From Roseovarius autotrophicus (GTDB lineage Bacteria > Pseudomonadota > Alphaproteobacteria > Rhodobacterales > Rhodobacteraceae): 64,000 bases of DNA. Both the position numbers and the translations under genes were made by a program. Each line of letters starts with the position of its first letter. Position 1 is the stretch's first letter. This document shows positions 46,245 to 55,881 of this stretch, one piece after another. A model generated the notes under the pieces. That model was given only the letters and a program-made list of their open reading frames with translations. It did no database searches and was not told the origin of the DNA. The stretch covers positions 62,001 through 126,000 of the forward strand of contig NZ_JAGQDH010000005.1 of the NCBI RefSeq assembly GCF_018069895.1. The letters are read 5' to 3'.

Positions 46245-46840
46245 TGCGGCAAATCCCCACGCAGTGTCAGAAAGGCCAGAAGATCAAGCAGTGGCAGGCC
46301 CAGCACCGTGAAATAATCGCCTTCAATCCGTGAAAACAAGCGGACGCCTTCGGATTCCAGCTTATAGGCGCCGACGCTTTCGGCGATATCCGGCCAATTC
46401 CTTACCAGATATCCCTCCAGCCAGTCCTCGCTGAAAGGTCGGACTGTCATTCGAACCCGGCCCACATGGCGCCAGATGGGGGTGCCGTTCCCGTAAACTA
46501 CCGCCGCCGACAAAAGATCGTGTGTCCGTCCACGCATGCGCATCAGTTGCGTGCGTGCATCCGTGATCGTCTTGGGCTTGCACAAGATTTCTCCATCCAA
46601 ATCAAGTATTTGATCGCAGCCCAGCACCAGGCGATCGGGCGATTTCCGAGCGACCCTGAGAGCTTTCATATCGGCTAGCGCATCAGCGATATCGCGCGGC
46701 TTCGCCCCCTCGGCAAGAAGCGCGTCACGAAGGCTCGTTTCGTCAACCCGCGCCGGGCGGACCTCTACGTTCAAGCCCGCGTTCTCAAGCAATATGCGCC
46801 GCGCTTGCGAGGCAGAGGCCAGAATGAGTGAGAAAGACAT
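46241..46840 (-). CDS. maf: Maf-family nucleotide pyrophosphatase
   Basis: A 199-residue Maf protein that hydrolyses noncanonical or modified NTPs. LILASASQARRILLENAG begins it, VDETSL follows, and VLGCDQILDLDG holds the catalytic Asp; the m7GTP-type (YceF) or dTTP-type cannot be told apart with certainty. It faces away from the predicted origin, and a perfect DnaA box overlaps its start codon. The ribosome-binding sequence is weak. Confidence 0.92.
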   Translation of the reverse strand: MSFSLILASASQARRILLENAGLNVEVRPARVDETSLRDALLAEGAKPRDIADALADMKALRVARKSPDRLVLGCDQILDLDGEILCKPKTITDARTQLMRMRGRTHDLLSAAVVYGNGTPIWRHVGRVRMTVRPFSEDWLEGYLVRNWPDIAESVGAYKLESEGVRLFSRIEGDYFTVLGLPLLDLLAFLTLRGDLPQ

Positions 46841-46848
46841 GTGGATAA
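46840..46848 (-). promoter_or_regulatory. DnaA box, perfect
   Basis: TGTGGATAA on the plus strand, the exact complement of TTATCCACA. It touches the maf start codon, so DnaA bound here could also repress maf. Confidence 0.8.
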
Positions 46849-46996
46849 CCTGATGACAAGTCCATGATACCGCAGACGGAGCGGGCAAAACCTGCGAAGG
46901 GCCGAAGGCTCTGCCACCTCACGGCCTGACAATCCCGGTTTTCTTCATTGGGGACAAGGATGAATCCGGTGTTTGGACAACTCCGTGACTGGCTGG

Positions 46997-47005
46997 TTAT
47001 CTACA
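46997..47005 (+). promoter_or_regulatory. DnaA box, 8 of 9
   Basis: TTATCTACA, one mismatch to TTATCCACA, 30 bases before the AT-rich inverted repeat. Confidence 0.6.
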
Positions 47006-47034
47006 GACCGGCAATATGGAATCAGGCTTAGATA

Positions 47035-47062
47035 TTAATTTAAATATATGTATTTAAATTAA
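47035..47062. repeat. AT-only inverted repeat (candidate unwinding element)
   Basis: Two 12-base arms, TTAATTTAAATA and TATTTAAATTAA, are exact inverted copies around a 4-base spacer. The repeat is entirely AT in its arms and lies in the most AT-rich part of a GC-rich window, so it should melt easily or form a cruciform. Confidence 0.8.
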
Positions 47063-47114
47063 AAATTTTGATCCTCCTAGGTTCTGGGAACTCTGCGATA
47101 AACGTTCCACAGGC

Positions 47115-47132
47115 TTGTCCACATGTGGATGA
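47115..47132. promoter_or_regulatory. Pair of head-to-head DnaA boxes
   Basis: TTGTCCACA (47115-47123, plus) directly abuts TGTGGATGA (47124-47132, complement TCATCCACA). Each has 8 of 9 consensus bases, giving an uninterrupted inverted pair. Confidence 0.65.
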
Positions 47133-47149
47133 AAAGCATGATAACGTCA

Positions 47150-47158
47150 TAATCCACA
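47150..47158 (+). promoter_or_regulatory. DnaA box, 8 of 9
   Basis: TAATCCACA, 17 bases after the inverted pair and before the second AT-rich block. Confidence 0.55.
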
Positions 47159-47357
47159 GAGAGTACCAGACACTACATCATCATCATTTTCTTTTCATAT
47201 CTCTTTATATGTAAAGGATCACCGGCCCAGATTGGCCAAGGCGGTTGACGATTCCCAGCCCAGTCTTTAAGAGACGGATTGGCGCCGTCCGGTTGCTATG
47301 AAATCCCCTAATAGTCCATCCATGGCCATGAATGGCTTGTCGATGTCGAGGTCTCCT

Positions 47358-48629
47358 ATGTCCGTAGAACGTCTTAACCTGTCTGATCTCAAGGCGCTTA
47401 GCGCCAAGGCGTTGCTTGCAATTGCAGAAGATCTCGAGATCGAGAACGCATCGACCATGCGCAAGGGCGAGATGATGTTCTCGATCCTCAAGGAACGCGC
47501 CGAAGACGGCTGGATCGTCTATGGTGACGGGGTTCTTGAGGTTCTTCAGGACGGTTTCGGTTTTCTTCGCTCGATCGAGGCCAACTATCTTCCCGGTCCC
47601 GACGATATTTATGTCTCACCGGATATGATCCGCCAGTATTCGCTGCGCACCGGGGATACGATCGAAGGCGAGATGCGCCAGCCCGACGATACCGAGCGCT
47701 ACTTTGCACTGACCTCGGTCACGCAGATCAATTTCGAGGATCCAGAGCGGGCGCGGCACAAGATCGCCTTTGAAAACCTTACGCCGCTTTATCCCGATCA
47801 GCGCCTGAAAATGGAGATCGAGGATCCGACGATCAAGGATCGCTCAGCTCGTCTTATTGATCTTGTCGCGCCGATCGGAAAGGGCCAGCGGTCGTTGATC
47901 GTCGCTCCACCCCGTACGGGCAAGACCGTGCTCTTGCAGAATATCGCGAACAGCATCGAGAAAAACCATCCCGAATGTTATCTTATCGTTCTTCTGATCG
48001 ACGAGCGACCCGAAGAAGTGACCGACATGCAGCGGTCAGTGAAAGGCGAAGTCATTAGTTCGACGTTTGATGAACCAGCCACCCGGCATGTCGCCGTGTC
48101 GGAAATGGTGATCGAAAAGGCAAAGCGGCTGGTCGAGCACAAACGTGATGTGGTTATTCTTCTCGATTCCATCACGCGGCTTGGCCGTGCGTTCAACACC
48201 GTCGTTCCGTCTTCCGGAAAGGTGTTGACCGGGGGCGTCGATGCCAACGCGCTTCAGCGCCCCAAGCGGTTCTTCGGGGCTGCGCGTAATATCGAGGAAG
48301 GCGGGTCTCTGACAATCATCGCAACGGCCCTGATCGACACCGGAAGCCGCATGGATGAAGTGATCTTCGAAGAGTTCAAGGGCACGGGCAACTCGGAAAT
48401 CGTTCTTGATCGCAAGATTGCCGACAAGCGGGTGTTCCCGGCTATCGATATCCTCAAATCCGGCACGCGGAAGGAGGATCTCTTGATCGACAAGGTCGAT
48501 CTGCAAAAAACATTCGTTCTGCGCCGGATTCTCAATCCGATGGGCACGACAGATGCCGTCGAATTCCTGCTCTCCAAGCTAAAGCAAACCAAGACGAATG
48601 CCGAATTCTTCGATTCGATGAATACCTGA
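47358..48629 (+). CDS. rho: Transcription termination factor Rho
   Basis: A 423-residue hexameric RNA translocase. The N-terminal cold-shock-like domain contains DGFGFLR and [16 protein letters not shown] for RNA binding; Walker A is [13 protein letters not shown], Walker [17 protein letters not shown], the secondary RNA loop TGGVDANAL and [16 protein letters not shown] follows. ATG at 47358 has GAGG six bases upstream and gives the conserved start [12 protein letters not shown]; the frame runs back to 47298. Next to the origin and transcribed away from it. Confidence 0.96.
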   Translation: MSVERLNLSDLKALSAKALLAIAEDLEIENASTMRKGEMMFSILKERAEDGWIVYGDGVLEVLQDGFGFLRSIEANYLPGPDDIYVSPDMIRQYSLRTGDTIEGEMRQPDDTERYFALTSVTQINFEDPERARHKIAFENLTPLYPDQRLKMEIEDPTIKDRSARLIDLVAPIGKGQRSLIVAPPRTGKTVLLQNIANSIEKNHPECYLIVLLIDERPEEVTDMQRSVKGEVISSTFDEPATRHVAVSEMVIEKAKRLVEHKRDVVILLDSITRLGRAFNTVVPSSGKVLTGGVDANALQRPKRFFGAARNIEEGGSLTIIATALIDTGSRMDEVIFEEFKGTGNSEIVLDRKIADKRVFPAIDILKSGTRKEDLLIDKVDLQKTFVLRRILNPMGTTDAVEFLLSKLKQTKTNAEFFDSMNT

Positions 48630-48650
48630 GCGTCAGGGCGGATCCCGATT

Positions 48651-49934
48651 ATGGACACGATCTTTGCGTTGTCCACCGCGCAAGGCAAGGCGGGCGTCGC
48701 AATCATTCGGGTTTCAGGTCCGGATGTGGCATCCGTGGCCGATCTGCTTTGCGGTGGTTTGCCCGCACCGCGCCATGCGGCGCTGCGCGTTCTCCGGGAT
48801 GGATCAGGCGAACGCATTGACGAGGCAATCGTTGTTTTCTTTCCGGATCGGGCCAGCTTCACGGGTGAATCTGTCCTGGAACTTCAGGTTCATGGCAGCG
48901 CTGCCGTCATCGCACTTATTTTGCGGATTCTGGGAGATTTTCCTGGCCTTCGTCTGGCCGATCCGGGCGAGTTTACCCGCCGCGCGCTCGGCAATGGATG
49001 TCTCGACCTTACCCAGGTCGAGGCGCTTGCCGACCTGCTCGAGTCTGAGACCGAAGCCCAGCGTCGTCAGGCCATGCGCGTGCTTTCGGGTGCTCTTGGG
49101 GAGAATTGCGCCATGTGGCGCAAGGCGCTTCTGCGGGCTGCGGCCCTGCTTGAGGTAACCATCGATTTTGCCGACGAAGACGTTCCGGTTGACGTGACGC
49201 CAGAGGTGCGGACGCTGTTGTCGGACGTGATGGCCGGGCTGAATACTCAGATTACGGGATTCGGCGTGGCGGAACGTATTCGGACAGGCTTTGAGGTTGC
49301 CATTCTGGGTGCGCCGAATGTCGGTAAATCCACTTTGCTCAACGCGCTTGCCGGGCGCGAGGCGGCCATCACATCCGAACATGCAGGCACGACGCGGGAT
49401 GTAATCGAAGTGCGCATGGACCTTGGCGGTCTGCCCGTCACCCTTCTTGATACGGCTGGCCTGCGTGAAACAGAGGATGCGGTCGAAGCCATTGGCATCA
49501 CCCGGGCACGGTCCCGCGGAGAGGATGCGGATCTGCGTATTTTCCTGACTGAAACGGGTGAGGGCTTTGAGGATCTCATTCAGCCGGGCGACATCGTTCT
49601 ACAAGCGAAATCAGACCTTTATCCAGGTGGCGATGGGGTTTCCGGATTGACGGGCGCGGGCATGGACGATCTGATCGGGCGTGTGACGGACTGCCTTCAG
49701 GGTCGCGCGCAGGGCGCGGGTGTGGCGATCCGGGCACGGCACGAGTCGGCAATGCGCAAGGGCGTCGTGGCGCTCGATTCCGCATGCAGACTCCTTGACG
49801 CGGGCGAGTCGGCAACCGATCTTGCCGCCGAAGAGGTTCATGCCGCGATACGCGCGCTTGATTCTCTGGTAGGACGCATCGACGTCGAGACGGTGTTGGG
49901 TGAAATATTCGCCAGCTTCTGCCTTGGCAAGTAA
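48651..49934 (+). CDS. mnmE: tRNA modification GTPase MnmE
   Basis: A 427-residue GTPase that with MnmG forms the cmnm5 modification of U34 in tRNAs. The N-terminal tetrahydrofolate domain has [16 protein letters not shown], the G domain [14 protein letters not shown] (G1), TTRD (G2) and [12 protein letters not shown] (G3), and the C-terminus FCLGK holds the catalytic-site Cys of the FCIGK motif. The G4 motif, usually NKxD, reads AKSD here in LQAKSDL, which is unusual for a GTPase. It follows rho by 21 bases and precedes mnmG by 3. Confidence 0.96.
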   Translation: MDTIFALSTAQGKAGVAIIRVSGPDVASVADLLCGGLPAPRHAALRVLRDGSGERIDEAIVVFFPDRASFTGESVLELQVHGSAAVIALILRILGDFPGLRLADPGEFTRRALGNGCLDLTQVEALADLLESETEAQRRQAMRVLSGALGENCAMWRKALLRAAALLEVTIDFADEDVPVDVTPEVRTLLSDVMAGLNTQITGFGVAERIRTGFEVAILGAPNVGKSTLLNALAGREAAITSEHAGTTRDVIEVRMDLGGLPVTLLDTAGLRETEDAVEAIGITRARSRGEDADLRIFLTETGEGFEDLIQPGDIVLQAKSDLYPGGDGVSGLTGAGMDDLIGRVTDCLQGRAQGAGVAIRARHESAMRKGVVALDSACRLLDAGESATDLAAEEVHAAIRALDSLVGRIDVETVLGEIFASFCLGK

Positions 49935-49937
49935 GGA

Positions 49938-51809
49938 GTGTTTCACGTGAAACAATTCGATGTGCTTGTGATCGGGGGTGGCCATGCAGGCGCGGATGCC
50001 GCCCATGCCGCAGCCAGGATGGGGGCGAACACGGCGCTTGTAACCCTTTCGCGGTCCGGGATAGGGGTCATGTCCTGCAATCCTGCAATCGGCGGGCTGG
50101 GCAAAGGCCATCTGGTGCGCGAGATTGACGCACTTGATGGTGTCATGGGGCGGGTTGCCGACCGGGCCGGGATCCAGTTTCGCCTGTTGAACCGTCGCAA
50201 GGGTCCGGCGGTTCAGGGTCCGCGCGCGCAGGCTGATCGCAGGATTTATCGCGAGACCATGCAGGCAATACTCGGCGAAACGGCGAATCTTGACATTATC
50301 GAAGGCGAAGCCGCCGATTTCCTTATGGTGCATGACGCTGTGCGTGGCGTCATTCTCGCGGACGGTAGCGAGATTCCGGCCAAGGCGGTGATTCTGACCA
50401 CCGGGACCTTTCTTCGGGGCGTGATTCATATCGGGGATGTATCGCGACCGGGTGGTCGTATCGGAGATCCGCCCAGCGTTCGTCTTGCTCAGCGAATTGA
50501 TGGCTTTGGCCTTCCTCTTGGACGGTTGAAGACCGGAACACCGCCCCGCCTTGACGGGCGAACGATCGCATGGGCAGACCTTGAAACTCAGCCGCCCGAT
50601 GATGATCCGGTGATGTTTTCCTTTTTGTCCGACAAGCCGCTTGCGCGGCAGGTATCCTGCGGCATTACCCATACCAATGAGCGCACCCACGACATCATTC
50701 GCGCAAACCTTGACCGGTCTGCGATGTATGGTGGTTATATCGAGGGGATCGGCCCAAGGTATTGCCCGTCGATCGAAGACAAGATCGTGCGGTTTGCGGA
50801 CAAGACATCGCATCAGATTTTTCTCGAACCGGAGAGCCTTTCCGATTCTGTGATTTATCCTAACGGGATTAGCACATCGTTACCCCTGGACGTTCAGGAG
50901 GCTTATGTCCGCTCCATTGCAGGGCTCGAAGGCGCCGAGATTCTGCAACCAGGGTATGCCATCGAATATGATTTCGTCGATCCGCGCGCGCTCGACAGCA
51001 CGCTTGCTGTCGGTTCTGTTCCCGGTCTTTATCTGGCAGGGCAGATCAACGGCACGACCGGTTACGAGGAGGCTGCGGCCCAGGGTCTGGTTGCCGGGAT
51101 CAATGCCGCGCGCTTCGCACGGGACGAGGCCCCGGTCTATTTCAGCCGCACAAACAGCTATATCGGCGTCATGATCGACGATCTTACCACGCGCGGTGTT
51201 TCCGAGCCTTACCGGATGTTCACCTCGCGCGCGGAGTTCCGGCTTTCGCTACGCGCGGATAACGCCGATCAACGACTGACCCCGATCGGGCTTTCAATCG
51301 GTTGTGTGTCCGAGGAGCGGCGTCGCCGCTTTGGAGACAAGATGGAGCACCTCACCGCCGCGCGCCAGCAATTGGAGGAGACAAGCTATACGCCACACGA
51401 TCTTGTTGCCGTCGGAATCGACGTCAATCAAGACGGCACGCGGCGCAGCGCAATGCAGGTTCTGGCCTTTCCGGGAGTCGAGATTTCCGATCTGACCCGT
51501 ATTTCCGGCGATTTCGCCGCAATCGCGCCGGGCATCGCCGATCAGCTCAAGAAGGACGCGACTTATCTCAACTATATTGAGCGTCAGGCGCGCGATGTGG
51601 AAATGCTCCGGCGGGATGAGGCCATAGAGATTCCACCCGGATTTGACTACATTGGCATTGATGGCCTTTCCAATGAATTGAAGGCCAAGCTGGGCGCGGC
51701 CCGACCCGAAACGCTTGCCCAGGCGGCGCGCATCGAGGGTATGACGCCTGCGGCGCTGGCTCTTGTTCTCGTCAAGCTGCGTCAGGATGCGCGGGTCCGC
51801 AGCGCATGA
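49938..51809 (+). CDS. mnmG: tRNA uridine 5-carboxymethylaminomethyl modification enzyme MnmG (GidA)
   Basis: A 623-residue FAD enzyme, partner of Mnm[19 protein letters not shown] binds [22 protein letters not shown], and [16 protein letters not shown] are family signatures. It starts with GTG, and its first residues MFHVKQ are encoded by the parS site at 49939-49954, so the start region is fixed by a DNA-binding signal as well as by protein function. An ATGA overlap leads to rsmG. Confidence 0.97.
   Translation: MFHVKQFDVLVIGGGHAGADAAHAAARMGANTALVTLSRSGIGVMSCNPAIGGLGKGHLVREIDALDGVMGRVADRAGIQFRLLNRRKGPAVQGPRAQADRRIYRETMQAILGETANLDIIEGEAADFLMVHDAVRGVILADGSEIPAKAVILTTGTFLRGVIHIGDVSRPGGRIGDPPSVRLAQRIDGFGLPLGRLKTGTPPRLDGRTIAWADLETQPPDDDPVMFSFLSDKPLARQVSCGITHTNERTHDIIRANLDRSAMYGGYIEGIGPRYCPSIEDKIVRFADKTSHQIFLEPESLSDSVIYPNGISTSLPLDVQEAYVRSIAGLEGAEILQPGYAIEYDFVDPRALDSTLAVGSVPGLYLAGQINGTTGYEEAAAQGLVAGINAARFARDEAPVYFSRTNSYIGVMIDDLTTRGVSEPYRMFTSRAEFRLSLRADNADQRLTPIGLSIGCVSEERRRRFGDKMEHLTAARQQLEETSYTPHDLVAVGIDVNQDGTRRSAMQVLAFPGVEISDLTRISGDFAAIAPGIADQLKKDATYLNYIERQARDVEMLRRDEAIEIPPGFDYIGIDGLSNELKAKLGAARPETLAQAARIEGMTPAALALVLVKLRQDARVRSA
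49939..49954. promoter_or_regulatory. parS site 1
   Basis: TGTTTCACGTGAAACA, identical to the 16-bp palindromic parS consensus. It lies within codons 1-6 of mnmG, about 2.9 kb from the inverted repeat of the origin and 3.3 kb before parB. Confidence 0.95.
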
Positions 51810-52408
51810 GCGATGAGGATGTTTCACGTGAAACAAATGAGCGGCTGGGCATCTACAGCGCCTTGCTGGAGAAATGGAATCCACGCATCAATCTGGTGTC
51901 CCGTGCCTCGCTTGCAAATCATCGCATCCGGCATTTTGCGGATTCGGCGCAACTCCATGATCTTGCGCCCCACCCTGTCGATCATTGGGCTGATCTTGGC
52001 AGCGGTGGAGGCTTCCCCGGCCTTGTCATCGCGATTCTCGCGCTGGATGCCGGCTCTCCGGCCCGTGTCACATTGGTCGAGTCTGATGTTCGGAAGTCCG
52101 CCTTTCTCAATACGGTGATCAGGGAAACAGGCGTGAAGGCCACGGTCGTTACAGGCCGAATCGAGGCGATTCCCCCGCTGAAGGCCGACGTGCTGTCCGC
52201 GCGCGCGCTTGCAGATCTGACCGTTCTACTCGGATTCGCCGACCGCCATCTGAAGCCCGGAGGCACAGCGCTTTTCCCGAAGGGTGTCACTTGGCAGGAT
52301 GAGCTGCGCGATGCGCAATCGGCGTGGCAATTCACATCCCATGTTGTTAAAAGCAAGACCGAAGCCGGCCCCGTCATCCTGCGTGTCAGAGGTATTTCTC
52401 GTGTCTGA
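51806..52408 (+). CDS. rsmG: 16S rRNA (guanine527-N7)-methyltransferase RsmG (GidB)
   Basis: A 200-residue SAM methyltransferase. [15 protein letters not shown] is the SAM-binding loop, [15 protein letters not shown] follows, and [12 protein letters not shown] is a family signature. Overlaps mnmG by 4 bases and parA by 8. Residues VSRET (6-10) are encoded by the second parS site. Confidence 0.96.
   Translation: MSDEDVSRETNERLGIYSALLEKWNPRINLVSRASLANHRIRHFADSAQLHDLAPHPVDHWADLGSGGGFPGLVIAILALDAGSPARVTLVESDVRKSAFLNTVIRETGVKATVVTGRIEAIPPLKADVLSARALADLTVLLGFADRHLKPGGTALFPKGVTWQDELRDAQSAWQFTSHVVKSKTEAGPVILRVRGISRV
51820..51835. promoter_or_regulatory. parS site 2
   Basis: A second perfect TGTTTCACGTGAAACA, inside codons 5-10 of rsmG. 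It is 1881 bases from site 1 and 1.4 kb before parB. Confidence 0.95.
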
Positions 52409-53210
52409 TCCCCTTCGCCAGACCAGCCCCCGAATCATTGCGATCGCCAATCAGAAGGGCGGCGTGGGCAAGACGACGACGACAATCAATCTTGGCGCTG
52501 CGCTCGCCGATACGGGCGCGCGGGTTCTCATTGTTGATCTCGACCCGCAGGGCAACGCCTCGACCGGGCTTGGCGTGGAAATGGAATCGCGGGGCTTCAC
52601 CACCTATGATTTCATTCTTGACGAGGCTCCGCTTGACCAGATCGTGCAGGCCACGGGACATGATGGTTTGCTGATCATCCCGGCGACCGTCGATCTGTCT
52701 TCTGCTGATATCGAATTGATTTCAAACGAAAAACGCAGCTTTCTCTTGCATGATGCCCTGCGTCAACCGGCGATTGACGGGCTGCTGCTCGACTATATCC
52801 TGATCGACTGTCCGCCGTCGCTCAACCTTTTGACGGTCAATGCGATGGCGGCGGCTCACTCCGTGCTGATCCCGCTCCAGTCCGAGTTCTTCGCACTTGA
52901 AGGTCTTTCGCAGCTCATGCTCACCATCCGCGAGGTGCGCCAGTCTGCCAATCCCGATCTGCGGATCGAGGGCGTTCTGTTGACCATGGTGGATGCGCGC
53001 AACAATCTGTCTGCGCAGGTCGAGAACGACGCCCGCGAGAATCTTGGCGAACTTGTGTTCCAGACCCGAATCCCGCGCAATGTCCGTGTGAGCGAGGCCC
53101 CCTCCTATGCCTTGTCGGTGCTGACCTACGATCCGGTGTCCAAGGGCGCGCAGGCATATCGGGATCTCGCCCGCGAGATCGTGCAGAAGCATGCGCGCGC
53201 CGCGGCATGA
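52401..53210 (+). CDS. parA: Chromosome partitioning ATPase ParA
   Basis: A 269-residue Walker-type ATPase. The deviant Walker A is NQKGGVGKTTTTINLG, Walker A' follows as LIVDLDPQGNAST, and LIDCPPSLNLLT is the Walker B region. ParA binds DNA nonspecifically and moves ParB-parS complexes. GTG at 52401 was chosen because it overlaps the rsmG stop by 8 bases and gives usual length; the frame begins upstream as rsmG shadow. Confidence 0.96.
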   Translation: MSDPLRQTSPRIIAIANQKGGVGKTTTTINLGAALADTGARVLIVDLDPQGNASTGLGVEMESRGFTTYDFILDEAPLDQIVQATGHDGLLIIPATVDLSSADIELISNEKRSFLLHDALRQPAIDGLLLDYILIDCPPSLNLLTVNAMAAAHSVLIPLQSEFFALEGLSQLMLTIREVRQSANPDLRIEGVLLTMVDARNNLSAQVENDARENLGELVFQTRIPRNVRVSEAPSYALSVLTYDPVSKGAQAYRDLAREIVQKHARAAA

Positions 53211-53228
53211 CAAGAAGGAGTTGAGGCG

Positions 53229-54125
53229 ATGAGCACGACACGCAGTCAGGGAAGAGGTCTTGGGCGCGGTCTTTCGGCGCTTATGGCGGATGTCAAGGAA
53301 AGCGCGCCGGTATCCGAGACGCAGCGACGGACGCCGGACATGATGGTGCCGGTGGAAAAGGTCCACCCGAACCCGCAGCAGCCACGCCGCCACTTCGATT
53401 CGGATGCGCTTGACGATCTCGCGCGCTCCATCGCCGAGAAGGGCATTATTCAGCCCCTGATCGTCCGTCTGAACCCTCGAGAGCCAGGATCTTACGAGAT
53501 CGTGGCAGGTGAACGCCGCTGGCGGGCAGCGCAGATGGCGCAACTCCACGAAGTGCCTGTATTGCTTCGGGAATTTACCGATACCGAAGTGCTCGAGGTT
53601 GCGATTATCGAGAATATACAGCGCGCCGATCTCAACCCTATGGAAGAGGCTGCCGGTTACAGCCAGCTCATGACAAGGTTCGGCCACACGCAGGAAAAAC
53701 TGGCCGAGGTTCTGGGCAAGAGCCGCAGTCATATCGCCAACGCCGTGCGCCTGTTGAACCTGCCTGATGAGGTCCAGGGCTATTTGCGCGAGGGGCGCCT
53801 CTCGGCTGGTCATGCGCGCGCGCTCATCACCGCGCCCGATGCGGTGGCTCTCGCGCGCACCGTGATCCAGAAAGGGCTCTCGGTGCGCGAAACCGAGAAA
53901 CTCGCCAAGGCAGAGACCACGGGCGTGAGTCCCAGAACCCGCCCCAGATCAGCCGCCAGGACAGGGAAAGACGCTGACACCATGGCATTGGAGGCCGATC
54001 TTTCCGCGGCGCTCTCGATGACTGTCAGCATCGATCACAAGCCGGGGGACGAACATGGCGCGGTGACAATCCGCTACCAGTCGCTCGACGATCTCGACCG
54101 TCTCATGGCGCTTCTGAGTAGCTGA
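53229..54125 (+). CDS. parB: Chromosome partitioning protein ParB
   Basis: A 298-residue parS-binding CTPase clamp. VAGERRWRAAQMA has the GERR CTP-binding motif (about residues 95-98), IIENIQRADLNPMEEA the next conserved box, and the helix-turn-helix lies near 150-180 (EVLGKSRSHIANAVRLLNLP). GLGRGLSALM at the N-terminus is the ParA-stimulating segment. It converges on hemW with no gap. Confidence 0.97.
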   Translation: MSTTRSQGRGLGRGLSALMADVKESAPVSETQRRTPDMMVPVEKVHPNPQQPRRHFDSDALDDLARSIAEKGIIQPLIVRLNPREPGSYEIVAGERRWRAAQMAQLHEVPVLLREFTDTEVLEVAIIENIQRADLNPMEEAAGYSQLMTRFGHTQEKLAEVLGKSRSHIANAVRLLNLPDEVQGYLREGRLSAGHARALITAPDAVALARTVIQKGLSVRETEKLAKAETTGVSPRTRPRSAARTGKDADTMALEADLSAALSMTVSIDHKPGDEHGAVTIRYQSLDDLDRLMALLSS

Positions 54126-55316
54126 TCAGGGCAGAAGTTCGCAGATTACCGCATTCAGCACCGCGCGCCCGGCCTCCGTGGCGCAGAGCCGCCCGTTTTC
54201 GATCCTGATCATGCCGATCTCGTCAAGATGTCTCACCGTCTCGGCGTCAAGTGGCGCACCTGCCAGCCGCTCGAACCGCGCCATGTCAATGCCTTCGCTG
54301 AGACGCAGCCCCATCAGGAGAAATTCCGTCGCCTGCTCGTGTGCCGGAAGGGCCGCGCGCAGCGATTCGCCCGAACCGCGCTCGACCCGGTCAAGCCATT
54401 CTCCGGGCATCCGCCGGGCTTCGGTTGCATGACGACCCCCATCATGGCTGAGCCGCCCGTGTGCGCCGGGGCCGATCCCGACGTAATCGCCGTAACGCCA
54501 GTAGATCAGGTTATGTCGCGATTCAGCGCCCGGTCGGGCATGGTTGGACACTTCATAGGCGTTCAGCCCCGCCGCGCCGCAAATGTCCCGCGTCGCCTGA
54601 TACATATCGGCGGCAAGCCCCTCCTCGGGCAGGCCACGCAGTTTCCCTTCTGCATGGCGTTCGCCAAAGGCGGTGCCGTTCTCGATGGTGAGCTGATAGA
54701 GCGAGAGGTGATCCACCGCCAGATCGAGCGCGCGGCGCAGCTCCGATTGCCAGCCCCCAAGCGTTTGACCCTGCCGCGCATAGATCAGGTCGAAACTCGT
54801 CCGTGTAAAATATTTCTTTGCGATTTCAAATGCTTGAATGGCTTCAGCGACCGAATGTAACCGGCCCAACCGCCTTAGATCCACATCGTCGAGCGCCTGA
54901 ACACCCAACGAGACCCGCGAGACACCGGCCTGTGCATAGCCCGCAAACCGCCCCGCTTCCACCGAGGTCGGGTTGGCCTCCAGCGTGATTTCGGGATCGT
55001 TCGCCATCGGCCAGGCGGCGCGGGCGGCATCAATGATCGCGGCCACGGTTTCGGGTGGCATCAGGCTCGGCGTACCGCCACCGAAGAAAATCGAATTGAG
55101 CACGCGATGAGGCACCAATTCGGCGTAACGTGCGATCTCCTGCACATAAGCCGCGCGCCAGCGGTCGTGATCGACCGAGGCGACAACATGGCTGTTGAAA
55201 TCACAATAGGGGCATTTCGACTGACAGAACGGCCAGTGCACATAGAGGCCAAAGCCCCCCTCCTGCCAATCCTCAGCCAAAGCAGCCGTCAACGAACTTG
55301 CGGAACGCCTCGGCAC
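54126..55316 (-). CDS. hemW: Radical SAM heme chaperone HemW
   Basis: A 396-residue HemW, formerly annotated as coproporphyrinogen oxidase-like. HWPFCQSKCPYCDFN holds the C-x3-C-x2-C cluster motif, FFGGGTPSLM and GVSRVSLGVQALD follow. The Cys of a fourth position typical of HemN is absent, in line with HemW. The start is uncertain: GTG at 55316 overlaps rdgB by 44 bases, TTG codons at 55292 and 55277 would overlap less, and relatives usually begin near EDWQ. Confidence 0.9.
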   Translation of the reverse strand: MPRRSASSLTAALAEDWQEGGFGLYVHWPFCQSKCPYCDFNSHVVASVDHDRWRAAYVQEIARYAELVPHRVLNSIFFGGGTPSLMPPETVAAIIDAARAAWPMANDPEITLEANPTSVEAGRFAGYAQAGVSRVSLGVQALDDVDLRRLGRLHSVAEAIQAFEIAKKYFTRTSFDLIYARQGQTLGGWQSELRRALDLAVDHLSLYQLTIENGTAFGERHAEGKLRGLPEEGLAADMYQATRDICGAAGLNAYEVSNHARPGAESRHNLIYWRYGDYVGIGPGAHGRLSHDGGRHATEARRMPGEWLDRVERGSGESLRAALPAHEQATEFLLMGLRLSEGIDMARFERLAGAPLDAETVRHLDEIGMIRIENGRLCATEAGRAVLNAVICELLP

Positions 55317-55881
55317 GATGGCTGATCCGGTTCTTCTCCCAACGGTTCATCTCGGCAAAGGTCACATCATACCCTTCAGGCTGAAAGATCGGATCATAGC
55401 CATGGCCTTGGGTCCCGCGCATGGGCCAGACAAACCAGCCATCGACCGTGCCCTCGAACACTTCATCATGCCCATCAGGCCAGGCCAGCACCAGTGTGCA
55501 GCAGAACCGTGCCGTCCAGGGCTGCCGCGCCTTGCGTTCCAGCAGCATGTCATGGGCGCGCGTCATGGCCATGGCGAAATCGCGACCAGTCTCTGTTTCG
55601 GCCCAATCCGCGGTATAAACGCCCGGAGCACCCCCCAGCGCATCAATTGCAATCCCGGAATCATCCGCGAGTGCGGGCAGGCCCGTGGCCTCTGCGGCCG
55701 CGTGGGCCTTGATCCGGGCATTGCCGACAAAACTGGTCTCGGTTTCCTCCGGCTCGGGCAGGTTCCGCTCTGCCGCGCCGATCACCTTGACGCCATAAGG
55801 AAGGAGCAGATGGGCGATCTCCTCAAGCTTGCCCGCATTATGTGTCGCCACCAGCAGCGTATCGCCCGAGAACTTACGCAC
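55273..55881 (-). CDS. rdgB: XTP/dITP pyrophosphatase RdgB
   Basis: A 202-residue Ham1-family enzyme that removes deaminated purine nucleotides. [16 protein letters not shown] begins it, [20 protein letters not shown] follows, [19 protein letters not shown] is the signature and [10 protein letters not shown] and ISHRAEA the end. GTG at 55881 overlaps the rph stop by 8 bases and gives the usual length. Confidence 0.95.
   Translation of the reverse strand: MRKFSGDTLLVATHNAGKLEEIAHLLLPYGVKVIGAAERNLPEPEETETSFVGNARIKAHAAAEATGLPALADDSGIAIDALGGAPGVYTADWAETETGRDFAMAMTRAHDMLLERKARQPWTARFCCTLVLAWPDGHDEVFEGTVDGWFVWPMRGTQGHGYDPIFQPEGYDVTFAEMNRWEKNRISHRAEAFRKFVDGCFG

Larger units (their letters stand above)
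46841..47297. other. Predicted chromosomal replication origin (oriC)
   Basis: The only long non-coding stretch in the window, lying between divergent maf and rho; it continues without a clear gene to the rho start at 47358. It contains one AT-rich block (47030-47070), a perfect AT-only inverted repeat, one perfect and several 8-of-9 DnaA boxes, and a second AT-rich block at 47173-47216. Flanking gene order (maf, aroE, coaE, dnaQ, secB on one side; rho, mnmE, mnmG, rsmG, parA, parB on the other) is that around alphaproteobacterial origins. Two parS sites follow within 5 kb. No CtrA site with TTAA-N7-TTAA spacing was found. Confidence 0.85.

Noticed and set aside
47030-47070. CtrA-type TTAA-N7-TTAA site in the AT-rich part of the origin.
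   Set aside because: TTAA tetramers occur at 47035, 47040, 47054 and 47059, but none are spaced by exactly 7 bases.
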